From assembly GCF_900110645.1 (NCBI RefSeq), contig NZ_FOFB01000005.1, positions 214,177 to 278,176 of the forward strand: 64,000 nucleotides of DNA. Direction: 5' to 3'. The position numbers and the translations under genes were made by a program. This stretch comes from Neolewinella agarilytica (GTDB lineage Bacteria > Bacteroidota > Bacteroidia > Chitinophagales > Saprospiraceae). Below are positions 54,501 to 61,256 of the stretch, one piece after another. The first letter of the stretch is position 1. Each line of letters starts with the position of its first letter. Under the pieces are notes generated by a model, which was not told the origin of the DNA, did no database searches, and saw only the letters and a program-made list of their open reading frames with translations.

Positions 54501-55163
54501 AGCAAGGAGCGGGGCCGTGGTTTCCTGCCAGAAATATTGCTTCTCCGCCCGGTCGTGGGCGTGCGGTGCACTGAAGTTGAGGGCAAGACAGAAGGGCTTG
54601 TCCGCCGTAGCATTCTTATCAATAAAGTCAAGCCCCTGCTGGCCGGTATAGCGGGTCAGGTGAACGGTGTCTCCGTTTAGGGTCTTGTAATAATAGCCCC
54701 GTTTATCGCTGAAGGCATTGTTGCGGTCGTAACCGTCGTATTCGTCGAATAGCTTGTTTTGCCCCTGGTAACGGATACCATACTTTCCGAAGAACCCGGT
54801 GTAATAGCCGGCATCACGCAGCACCTTCGGGTAGGCATAATCCATGTATTCATCACGGATGTCGCCCGTTTGAAAGTTGAAGCGGTGGGTCCGCTCGTAG
54901 ACGCCGGATAGCAGGCTAGCCCGGCTTGCCGCGCAGATCGGAGTGGTGACCATGGCGTGATTGAAGTAGGTTCCAGACTCCGCCAGTTTATCCATTTCCG
55001 GAGTGTGGATCAGTTCGTTGCCAGCGTAGCCAATGGCATCAAAACGCTGATCATCGGTCAGGATAAAGATGATGTTTGGGCGGTCAGCTGACTGCGCGCT
55101 TAGCCCCTGAAAAAGGAAGAGGGACAAAAAAGAAACGATAAGTTTGGCAGATGTAGATTGCAT
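51582..55163 (-). CDS. Fusion of S1 sulfatase and GH78 alpha-L-rhamnosidase
   Basis: Two modules after a signal peptide (QGLSAQSA). The S1 sulfatase (about residues 28-470) has [13 protein letters not shown], the maturation motif [11 protein letters not shown] with cysteine 77 (C-x-A-x-R form), GKYGIRY and [11 protein letters not shown]. The GH78 module (about 480-1185) starts with a fibronectin-like domain ([12 protein letters not shown]) and has the catalytic [12 protein letters not shown] near 780 and a late W-N-H-A-W-G-A-V-P. The same architecture is known from a characterised ulvan-locus enzyme of Formosa agariphila, where desulfation and rhamnose release are coupled. It begins the enzyme run after a terminator. 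Two repeat copies lie inside; one encodes GARAGAKRG between conserved GH78 segments. Confidence 0.9.
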   Translation of the reverse strand: MQSTSAKLIVSFLSLFLFQGLSAQSADRPNIIFILTDDQRFDAIGYAGNELIHTPEMDKLAESGTYFNHAMVTTPICAASRASLLSGVYERTHRFNFQTGDIRDEYMDYAYPKVLRDAGYYTGFFGKYGIRYQGQNKLFDEYDGYDRNNAFSDKRGYYYKTLNGDTVHLTRYTGQQGLDFIDKNATADKPFCLALNFSAPHAHDRAEKQYFWQETTAPLLASTTIPAPALGAQKYFDLLPKPVRDGFNRLRWTWRYDTPEKYQHSVKGYYRMLSGIDLEIGKLRKQLEAKGIADNTVIILMGDNGYFLGERQLAGKWLMYDNSVRVPLIVFDPRGKKHIDSDAMALNIDVPATIVDLAGAQKPASYQGQSLLPVVNGNTEKLSDRDTVLIEHIWNFDEIPPSEGVRTKDWKYFRYVDDQRAEELYHLGDDPQEINNLASNPAHRTTLDALREKCDQLIAKYSDDYSAAPTELSIEYIREPATVVLRDPQPEFGWVVPTGAEFQSSYQILVASSRANIDANHGDVWDSQKVNSTQNFGNEYRGPALDVNETYFWKVRIWDDVNRLSRYSEPQQFRGVDTETDNYIALSSDGAGEKGDTGGKYLSTGNIFQMDRVKPVKLEQRGDAWFVDFGKHGFATMELTYTARRKGSLTIRIGEKLTDGKIEMKPGGHIRAQEIELAVKKGTHTYQLPIVANERNTKPLAVQLPDSIPVLMPFRYAEIYGARAGAKRGFDSKDLTQLVYYTYWDENASSFTSDNDILNQIWELCRYSMKATSFAGLYVDGERERIPYEADAYLQQLSHYSTDREYAIGRRTIEYFMEYPTWPTEWQLHVALMFHADYMYTGNTELIAEYYDELKHKTLLELQGEDDMVSSERQTPELMKKLGFGERKIKLRDIVDWPSANWQGNPEVTGERDGFVFMPNNTVINAMFYGNMRIMAEFARVLGKTDDALDFELRALRVKRAVNNTMLDRKKGYYVDGEGTDHSSIHANMFPLAFGLVPDAYKKSVGEYIKSRGMACSVYGAQYLMEAIYESGMDEYGLQMMADTVGDRNWYNMIREGSTVTLEAWGFKYKPNLDWNHAWGAVPANIIPRQLWGIQPKTPGYGIATIRPALGSLKKTSIKVPTLRGPIIGEYEYINGRKQIYTIHIPANMVAEFSLKLKDNQALSVNGKKAILAFGSVQLLPGKNVLEVNVNSF
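52964..53003 (-). repeat. GC-rich interspersed repeat, copy 8 (inside sulfatase-GH78)
   Basis: Minus-strand core GGCGCGCGCGCAGGTGCAAA (52984-53003) and AGCAAGG (52964-52970). Sense to the gene, encoding G-A-R-A-G-A-K, apparently an insertion between two conserved GH78 strands. Confidence 0.8.
54468..54509 (+). repeat. GC-rich interspersed repeat, diverged copy (sulfatase module)
   Basis: GGCGCCGAGCGCGGGTGCAG then AGCAAGGAG after about 14 bases (54501-54509). Antisense to the gene, encoding P-A-P-A-L-G-A. Confidence 0.45.
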
Positions 55164-55225
55164 GAATAATCTTTAGTTACTGTTGGCTTGGGTAAAGAAG
55201 AAAATAATCCAGAAACAGGCAATGG

Positions 55226-55294
55226 AAAAAAGCAGGGGGCAACATCCGAAAACGGCGACCAAACGATGGCCGGTAGATTTCGGGTTGCCCCCTG
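55226..55294 (-). terminator. Rho-independent terminator after the second susC-susD-FAS1 operon
   Basis: Arms CAGGGGGCAAC (55233-55243) and GTTGCCCCCTG (55284-55294) pair perfectly and are extended by CCGAAA/TTTCGG. On the minus strand the stem is followed by C and six T (55226-55231 complement). It separates the FAS1 gene from the sulfatase-GH78 gene, so the enzyme run needs its own promoter. Confidence 0.8.
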
Positions 55295-55439
55295 ATTAGA
55301 TGCGAAATTTAAAATTCGGCATCTATGAAAAACTTAATCGATCAAACAAAAAATAATAGTTCTACAGAGAGGATAACGACTATGGCAAGTAATCCTGAAG
55401 CATTGTTCTCCTCTCTTTTATGCAGTTGTGCATTAAGGC

Positions 55440-56096
55440 TTAATACGGCCGATTTCGGACATAGTCACGAATATGATGTCCTACGCCGTTACTAAACACG
55501 TAATTATGTTGACGGACTTGGGTTCCTCGTGCGTTACCCGGCAGTCCGTCGGCCCGGTTTATATTCATACGGAAGCGTTCATCCCGATTTGCGGAAATGA
55601 TGCCTTCCTCCCCTGGAATCAACGTTTGAAAAAAGTAGTGAACCAGCAGTACGGGAAGAGCATCTGGTCCCTGGTCTACGTAAGCATCAATGATGTGGTA
55701 CCGTAAGATGGTCCGCAACCGATCTATCCCATCAGTATCTAGGCTATCGATGGCGTCTACGCCCAGTACTGCGAATATCTCACCATTGGCCGTGAACGCT
55801 TCGTTGTTCAACATCAGAAAAGTACGCCGATCATTAGGGTCGTTGTATTCGTCTTCCAGGCCAGTTGCCTCGATAGCACTGACCATGATGTCGAAGTTGA
55901 CCCTACTGTTACTGGGATTAACCGATTCAGGACTACGCATCCACTCAAGCACCGTCTGATCTTCGAAAGTGACCAACTCGCCGATTTCGGATTCAAATTC
56001 AAATTTGGGTTGTACCGGTAGGTCGCAGCCCGTAACGAAGCATAGCAACACGAACATGGCAGCTACCCCACGAAGTATAGCAAAAGTATTTTGCAT
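55440..56096 (-). CDS. FAS1 (fasciclin)-like surface lipoprotein
   Basis: A lipoprotein (lipobox CFVTGC) of 218 residues that looks like one fasciclin domain: RTFLMLNNEAFTANGEIF near the middle, then LRTILRYHIIDAYV and the final YVFSNGVGHHIRDYV, matching the FAS1 H1 and H2 box layout. Fasciclin domains mediate adhesion or glycan contact. It sits directly after susD (38 bp), where polysaccharide loci often keep a SusE/F or other surface glycan-binding protein, so a binding role is inferred. A terminator follows. Confidence 0.72.
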   Translation of the reverse strand: MQNTFAILRGVAAMFVLLCFVTGCDLPVQPKFEFESEIGELVTFEDQTVLEWMRSPESVNPSNSRVNFDIMVSAIEATGLEDEYNDPNDRRTFLMLNNEAFTANGEIFAVLGVDAIDSLDTDGIDRLRTILRYHIIDAYVDQGPDALPVLLVHYFFQTLIPGEEGIISANRDERFRMNINRADGLPGNARGTQVRQHNYVFSNGVGHHIRDYVRNRPY

Positions 56097-56134
56097 GATT
56101 ATTTTTTTTGCGTTAAGAAAAGGAGGGAGCCGGG

Positions 56135-57604
56135 TTAGTACCCAGGATTTTGGACAAGGTTAGGATTATCGATCAGGTGGCCTTCCCAGATCGGGAAGAG
56201 CAACAGATCGTCTGGCACTTGGCCAATGGTGTCTAGTGCGACGTTTACTTTATCCGTCATGCGCAGGTCCCACCAGCGGTCGCCTTCGGCGAATAGCTCG
56301 AACTGCCGCTCGTCAAGGATAAAAATTTCGCGGGTATCGAGATCGCCGCCCAGCTCTTCGGTGCTTACCAGGGGAAGAGAACGGGCGGTACGGACTTCGT
56401 TAACGAGCGCCAGCGCCTCATCTACGTTGCCGAGACGGTTTTCGGCGAGAGCTTTCAGCAACAGGATCCCAGAGTAACGGTAAACGGGGATGTTGGTATC
56501 ATCATCCTGACCGTTGAAGTTCAGTTTACTATACTTAGCTACCCGAGCTTCTCCGAGTGCGCGGTCTTCACGGGTAAAGTAGTACCGGAAATCACCCACT
56601 ACGGAGTCTCCATTAACCACAACCGTCGGCGGCTCAAAATCGGGGTATTTTTCGGTCCATTCTTCGGCAGTTATGGGGAAGCGATCAATCCACTTGTTTT
56701 CTGCTTGTGGAGAGATGAAGAAAGAAGGAATACCCGCAAAGAACAGGGAGTAATTACCAGCGGCTCCATTACCGTCTTCCAACAGATCATAGCGAATACT
56801 AAAAATTAGCTCCGGGCCAACCTGAAATTTACCCAGATTGAGGTCGTTCAGGAACAGTTCCTGCCAGGCTTGGTTACTCGTTACCAGGTCATACTCGTTC
56901 AGGTCGATTAAGCTTTGTAGCGCAGCGTTGGCCTTCTCGTAGTCTTTAATCCACATATACACGTGGGCCTGAAAAGCGAGAATACTGGCGCGTGAGAAGC
57001 GGAACTCCCTGGAGGGAATACTGATGAGCTCTGCGGCCCGCAACATATCCGGGAGAACGACTTCATTCAGAATGGTCTGTCCATCCGTCATTGGGAGCGT
57101 AATGTCCTGGTCTAAACCATTAATCGGCTCCAGAAAAAGTGGCGCGCCACCCCAAACCCGAACGGCGTCGAAGTAGGCGTAGGCACGCAGTGCATAAGCT
57201 TCTCCCAGAAGATTGTTGTCCACTCCGGATATCGTAGGGATCTGCTGAATGGCGAGATTGGCCCGGCCGATCATCCGGTACATATCGTTCCAACGGAGGG
57301 CGGCAGTGTTTCCCGGGGATAAAGTATTAGTAACCAGCTCACTGTTAGCGCCAGAAACACGGTCACTGCCAATGTGGTTATCACTACGGAATTCACCCCA
57401 GAGATAGTGCTTAGTACGATAGGTCGACTGCATGGCGTCGTAGATCGCCGCTACGCCACTTTCTGCGTCACCGGGTGTTTGCCAGAATTGGGCATCACTG
57501 ACCTGGGAAAAAGGCTGCTCATCGAGAAAATCGTCACAAGAAGTGTATGCAAGTGACAGGAATATAATAGTAAGTACCACTGGTACTTTAAATGGAGATT
57601 TCAT
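56135..57604 (-). CDS. SusD-like surface glycan-binding lipoprotein (pair 2)
   Basis: The capture protein of the second importer. The lipobox is in LAYTSCDDFLDE. RagB/SusD features include QVSDAQFWQTPGDAESGVAA, EAYALRAYAYFDAVRVWGG and the C-terminal LDERQFELFAEGDRWWDLR. 489 residues. It follows susC after 43 bp and is followed by the FAS1 gene. Its sequence differs clearly from pair 1, which suggests that the two pairs handle different oligomers of the same polymer. Confidence 0.95.
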   Translation of the reverse strand: MKSPFKVPVVLTIIFLSLAYTSCDDFLDEQPFSQVSDAQFWQTPGDAESGVAAIYDAMQSTYRTKHYLWGEFRSDNHIGSDRVSGANSELVTNTLSPGNTAALRWNDMYRMIGRANLAIQQIPTISGVDNNLLGEAYALRAYAYFDAVRVWGGAPLFLEPINGLDQDITLPMTDGQTILNEVVLPDMLRAAELISIPSREFRFSRASILAFQAHVYMWIKDYEKANAALQSLIDLNEYDLVTSNQAWQELFLNDLNLGKFQVGPELIFSIRYDLLEDGNGAAGNYSLFFAGIPSFFISPQAENKWIDRFPITAEEWTEKYPDFEPPTVVVNGDSVVGDFRYYFTREDRALGEARVAKYSKLNFNGQDDDTNIPVYRYSGILLLKALAENRLGNVDEALALVNEVRTARSLPLVSTEELGGDLDTREIFILDERQFELFAEGDRWWDLRMTDKVNVALDTIGQVPDDLLLFPIWEGHLIDNPNLVQNPGY

Positions 57605-57647
57605 TTTTACTGATTAGCTTTAACTAATAAAATGGGATGGGATGGGC

Positions 57648-60600
57648 TTAGAACCGCGCTTGCAAACCGAAGATATACTCCGTTGTGCTGGGGTAGCGCA
57701 GGAAATCGAAACCGGGCTGCAGGGCATTGCCACGGGTATTCAGTTCCGGGTTGTAGCCCGTGTACTCCGTCCAGGTTACAGGGTTGTTTACCGCCAGGGT
57801 CAGGCGAACACTATTGATCCAATCGGCTTTGCCGAGAATACTTTGTGGCAAGCTGTATCCGACCCGGATACTGCGCAGCTTGACGAAGTCTCCGGAGCTG
57901 ACCATTTGTGAATTGGGGTTCAGCCGGTTTTGAGGACGGCGGCGGTCCATGCTAGGCCACTCAGTTACGTCTCCCTGCTGGAGCCAGGCTCCTTCGATAC
58001 GCTCGGGGCTAGGCGTACGCCCAAAGGAGTTGTTGAAGTTACGCAAGTTGTCATAAGCACGAAAGATGTCGTTGCCAAAATTGTAGTCGAACAGCACTCC
58101 GAGCGACACACCAGCGTAGGTGAACTCGTTGAAGAATCCACCAAATACATCGGCGTAACCATTGCCGATCACCTGACGGTCGAAGGAATTGATGAGGAAG
58201 TTGCCATCCAGGTCGTCCCAGATGATGTCTCCACCTCTCAGCACTGTGTTGCCGAAGCGCAGTTGGTTAACCTCTCCGGTAAATTCGGAGCCATTCAGCG
58301 TATAGTTGACAAACTCTCCGGCATCGTTGAAATTCGGGGTCAACTGGACGCCGTCGGGCGTGAATGCGTTGGATTCGTCGTAAGCGAATACACCGTTGTT
58401 GACGTAGCCGAACATATTGCCGAGGGGTTCTCCTTCTTTAATGATGAAGTTTCCGTCCTCGAAGCCATCGTCATCGGCAAGGTCAAGTACTTTATTATCG
58501 TTCGTCGCAATATTGAAACTGGTGAACCACTTAAATTTGCCCGTATTGATAGGGGTACCACTCAAAGTAAGTTCGACACCACTGTTTTCTATGGAACCGA
58601 TGTTTTGACGAACAGCACCAAAGCCCGACTCTTCCGGGAGCGGAACGTCGTACAGCAAATCATCAGTTGTCTTGCGGTAGATGTCCAACGTTACGCCCGC
58701 ACGGCCCTGGAAGAATTCGAGGTCAAGGCCATAATTGAGCTGCTCGGTACTTTCCCAGCCCAGATTAGGGTTGGAAAGCTGGGTTGGAGCAACGCCGTTT
58801 ACACCACCGTAAATGAAGCCGGGGCTGTACAGCAGGCGGGCATCGTAGTTACCAATACGCTCATTACCGGTGATGGCGTAACCAACACGTACTTTGAAAT
58901 CGGAAACTACATCGCGTAGGCCGTCCCAGAAAGGTTCGGCGGAGAGACGCCAGCCAGCGGACACTGAGGGGAAGTTACCGTAGCGGCGGTCAGCACCGAA
59001 GCGAGAGGAACCATCCCGACGGACGGTTGCGGCAAAGAGGTATTTACCGTCAAAATTGTAACTCAGGCGACCATAGAAAGAGGCTAGAGCGTGTCCTTGA
59101 CGGGTTGTAGTTGTTGCACCCAAGTTGACTTCCGCGACGTTATTGAACGTTTCTACCAAGTCAGAAGCAAAAGACACAGCCTGAAGGCGGGAGAATTCAA
59201 TATTCCACTTTTGAATCTGGGTACCAGCTAGTGCGGTAATTCTGTGCTTGCCGAACGATTTTTTGTAGGTCAGGTAGTTTTCCTGCTGGATGTCATGCGT
59301 CAGGTCTTGTAACTCCGAACCAGTAGCCGGACGACCTGGGCGCTGCACGATCAGCGGATCGAAGTTATTCCGCTTACGGAAGCGGAAATTGATGCCTAAA
59401 GTCGACCGTAGCGACAGGTTTGGGGTTATCTTAAATTCGACATAATTGAACAGATTGGCGCGAAAGTTTCGATCGTCGCGCCGTGTTTCCAGGGCTTCCG
59501 CTAAGGGGTTTTGACGACCGAAGGTTTCGGGGAAAAGTTCGCCGTTGAAATCCCGTACCGGCAGGTAAGCTGGGCGCTCTGCTAATTGGCGGAGTACTGA
59601 AGATTCGTTAAGGCCCTTGCGGAACTCATAAGAAGCGTTCAGGCGCGTTCCGGCGCTGAATTTATTGCCAAGATCAAAATCTACGTTCAGGTTAGAGTTG
59701 TACCTGCGATAAGAGCTGTTAAAGATGATCCCCTCCTCATCCACAATACCTGTATTCCAGTAAAACTTAGTTTTTTCTCCACCGCCGCTAAGCGCGAGGT
59801 TGGTTTGATTACGTACGGCCGTTTGCGTGAGTAAATCCTGGATATCAACTTCCTGCTGGAAACGGGTGCTTAGGGAATCAACATCCGTTTCACTTGGCAC
59901 CCCTCCATTGCGGCCAGTCTCAAAAAGCTGACGCTGGCGGGTATTCGACACCGGAAGTAAGCGGTAGAGTTCGCTCAAAGTGGTGTTATGGGTCAACTCA
60001 ACGGAAACACGACCAGCCTTACCCTGTTTAGTAGTGATGATGACAACACCATTGGCGGATTTTGATCCGTAGATGGCCGCCGATGCGCCGTCCTTCAATA
60101 CCTCGATGGAGGCAATGCTGTTGGGGTCCAGGTTGTCGATGTTTTCGAGTTGCTGGCCGTCTACTACGTAGAGGGGGCCTACACCACCGGATAAAGTAGA
60201 GGTACCCCGAATCCTGATGTCAGTGCCTTCTCCCGGGCCACCGCCACCAGTGATCTGAACACCCGACAGACGACCCTGAATAGCGTCGAAGGCGCTTACC
60301 GGAGTGTTTTGGGCAATATCTTCTGTCTTAATAGAGGCAATCGACCCTAGCACGTCGCGTTTTTTCTCGGAGCCGTAACCGATTACGACCACTTCATCCA
60401 AAAGTTCTGCATCACTTTCCAGGATTACGTTAATGACTGATTGCGAGCCAACTTCTACTACTTTTGCTGCGAAGCCAGTATAGGAGAAACGAACTTTCTG
60501 TTCCCCCGCAGGGCTAAGGGTGAAGTTATAGTTCCCGTCAAGGTCCGTCACAACACCACTGGATGTACCAACTTGTACAACACTAACGCCAATAAGCGGA

Positions 60601-60749
60601 TCGCCATCAGCAGAATTAACGGTGCCGCTAATGCTTTGCTGAGCGGAAAGGGAAAAGCTGAAAAGAAGACCACAAAAAAGCATAAAACTGAGGCTGAAAC
60701 CTTCTCGAATTCGTACCCCGGGTTGGAGCCTTCTTAGTTGATTTTGCAT
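57648..60749 (-). CDS. SusC-like TonB-dependent outer-membrane transporter (pair 2)
   Basis: Outer-membrane importer partnering the adjacent SusD. After the signal peptide (SFSLSAQQ) comes the carboxypeptidase-regulatory-like domain (ISGTVNSADGDPLIGV), then LLDEVVVIGYGSEKKRD and a plug with GTDIRIRGTSTLSG and YGSKSANGVVIITTK, then the barrel ending in IFGLQARF. 1033 residues. The 507-bp upstream region, shared with a divergent S9 peptidase, holds a pentamer-type operator and a perfect inverted repeat. Confidence 0.95.
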   Translation of the reverse strand: MQNQLRRLQPGVRIREGFSLSFMLFCGLLFSFSLSAQQSISGTVNSADGDPLIGVSVVQVGTSSGVVTDLDGNYNFTLSPAGEQKVRFSYTGFAAKVVEVGSQSVINVILESDAELLDEVVVIGYGSEKKRDVLGSIASIKTEDIAQNTPVSAFDAIQGRLSGVQITGGGGPGEGTDIRIRGTSTLSGGVGPLYVVDGQQLENIDNLDPNSIASIEVLKDGASAAIYGSKSANGVVIITTKQGKAGRVSVELTHNTTLSELYRLLPVSNTRQRQLFETGRNGGVPSETDVDSLSTRFQQEVDIQDLLTQTAVRNQTNLALSGGGEKTKFYWNTGIVDEEGIIFNSSYRRYNSNLNVDFDLGNKFSAGTRLNASYEFRKGLNESSVLRQLAERPAYLPVRDFNGELFPETFGRQNPLAEALETRRDDRNFRANLFNYVEFKITPNLSLRSTLGINFRFRKRNNFDPLIVQRPGRPATGSELQDLTHDIQQENYLTYKKSFGKHRITALAGTQIQKWNIEFSRLQAVSFASDLVETFNNVAEVNLGATTTTRQGHALASFYGRLSYNFDGKYLFAATVRRDGSSRFGADRRYGNFPSVSAGWRLSAEPFWDGLRDVVSDFKVRVGYAITGNERIGNYDARLLYSPGFIYGGVNGVAPTQLSNPNLGWESTEQLNYGLDLEFFQGRAGVTLDIYRKTTDDLLYDVPLPEESGFGAVRQNIGSIENSGVELTLSGTPINTGKFKWFTSFNIATNDNKVLDLADDDGFEDGNFIIKEGEPLGNMFGYVNNGVFAYDESNAFTPDGVQLTPNFNDAGEFVNYTLNGSEFTGEVNQLRFGNTVLRGGDIIWDDLDGNFLINSFDRQVIGNGYADVFGGFFNEFTYAGVSLGVLFDYNFGNDIFRAYDNLRNFNNSFGRTPSPERIEGAWLQQGDVTEWPSMDRRRPQNRLNPNSQMVSSGDFVKLRSIRVGYSLPQSILGKADWINSVRLTLAVNNPVTWTEYTGYNPELNTRGNALQPGFDFLRYPSTTEYIFGLQARF

Positions 60750-60858
60750 GACTAGTATGTTAAGTGTAAATAGTAAAATCCATCAGGCTAGAAGAACTGA
60801 AATCATTCTCTGGCTCTAATTTGTTCCGTAAATAAAGTAGTCCAAGTAGTTTAGTGCC

Positions 60859-60880
60859 ATCCTGTACCATCCTGTTTTTA
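60859..60880 (+). promoter_or_regulatory. Shared pentamer-repeat operator candidate upstream of susC pair 2 (site 4)
   Basis: CATCC-TGTAC-CATCC-TGTTT, a doubled decamer. On the susC-sense strand the central part reads GGATGGTACAGGATG, like the rhaE site at 20465. It lies about 110 bp ahead of the susC start. Confidence 0.55.
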
Positions 60881-60896
60881 CTGATTGTAGGGCGGT

Positions 60897-60939
60897 ATTT
60901 AGCGATTAATGTGTCTAACAGACACATTAATCGCTAAAT
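60897..60939. repeat. Perfect 20-bp inverted repeat with 3-base loop
   Basis: ATTTAGCGATTAATGTGTCT (60897-60916) and its exact reverse complement (60920-60939) are separated by AAC. It lies midway between two divergent genes and lacks a T-tract, so it may be a protein-binding cruciform or a hairpin in a leader rather than a terminator. Confidence 0.8.
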
Positions 60940-61256
60940 TGGCTGTCAAGTATGTAAACCATAAGCTACGCTCCCTAGGTTTTAGCTCTTGTTATTCTAA
61001 AGGTTCATCATGAAGGGGTGAATTTTCGCCTTGCCTTAAGACGGGCTAAAGTCAGAGCCTGCTTGCTGCAACAGAATTCCCGGGTAGCACGTAAATCAGG
61101 TTGCTTTACCAATGGGGGTATTCCGCTCTCGGCGGCTTAGCCACCAGCGATCATAACGAATCAAACGCACAAGGCTGAGTAAGCGCGCCCGCGACCAAGT
61201 ACGGCTTGTCGATCAAAGCAATGGATAATCGTAACTTCCCATCTGAAAAAAATGCT

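Larger units (their letters stand above)
60750..61256. other. Divergent intergenic region between susC (pair 2) and S9 peptidase
   Basis: No gene seen. Contains TATGTTAAGT (60756-60765), a decamer also present three times upstream of susC pair 1, the pentamer-type site 60859-60880 and a 20-bp perfect inverted repeat at 60897-60939. The remaining 300 bases toward the peptidase show nothing I can name. Confidence 0.6.

Noticed and set aside
57930..58919. 329-residue open frame on the plus strand
   Set aside because: Antisense to the second susC barrel; no domain and composition follows the opposite gene.
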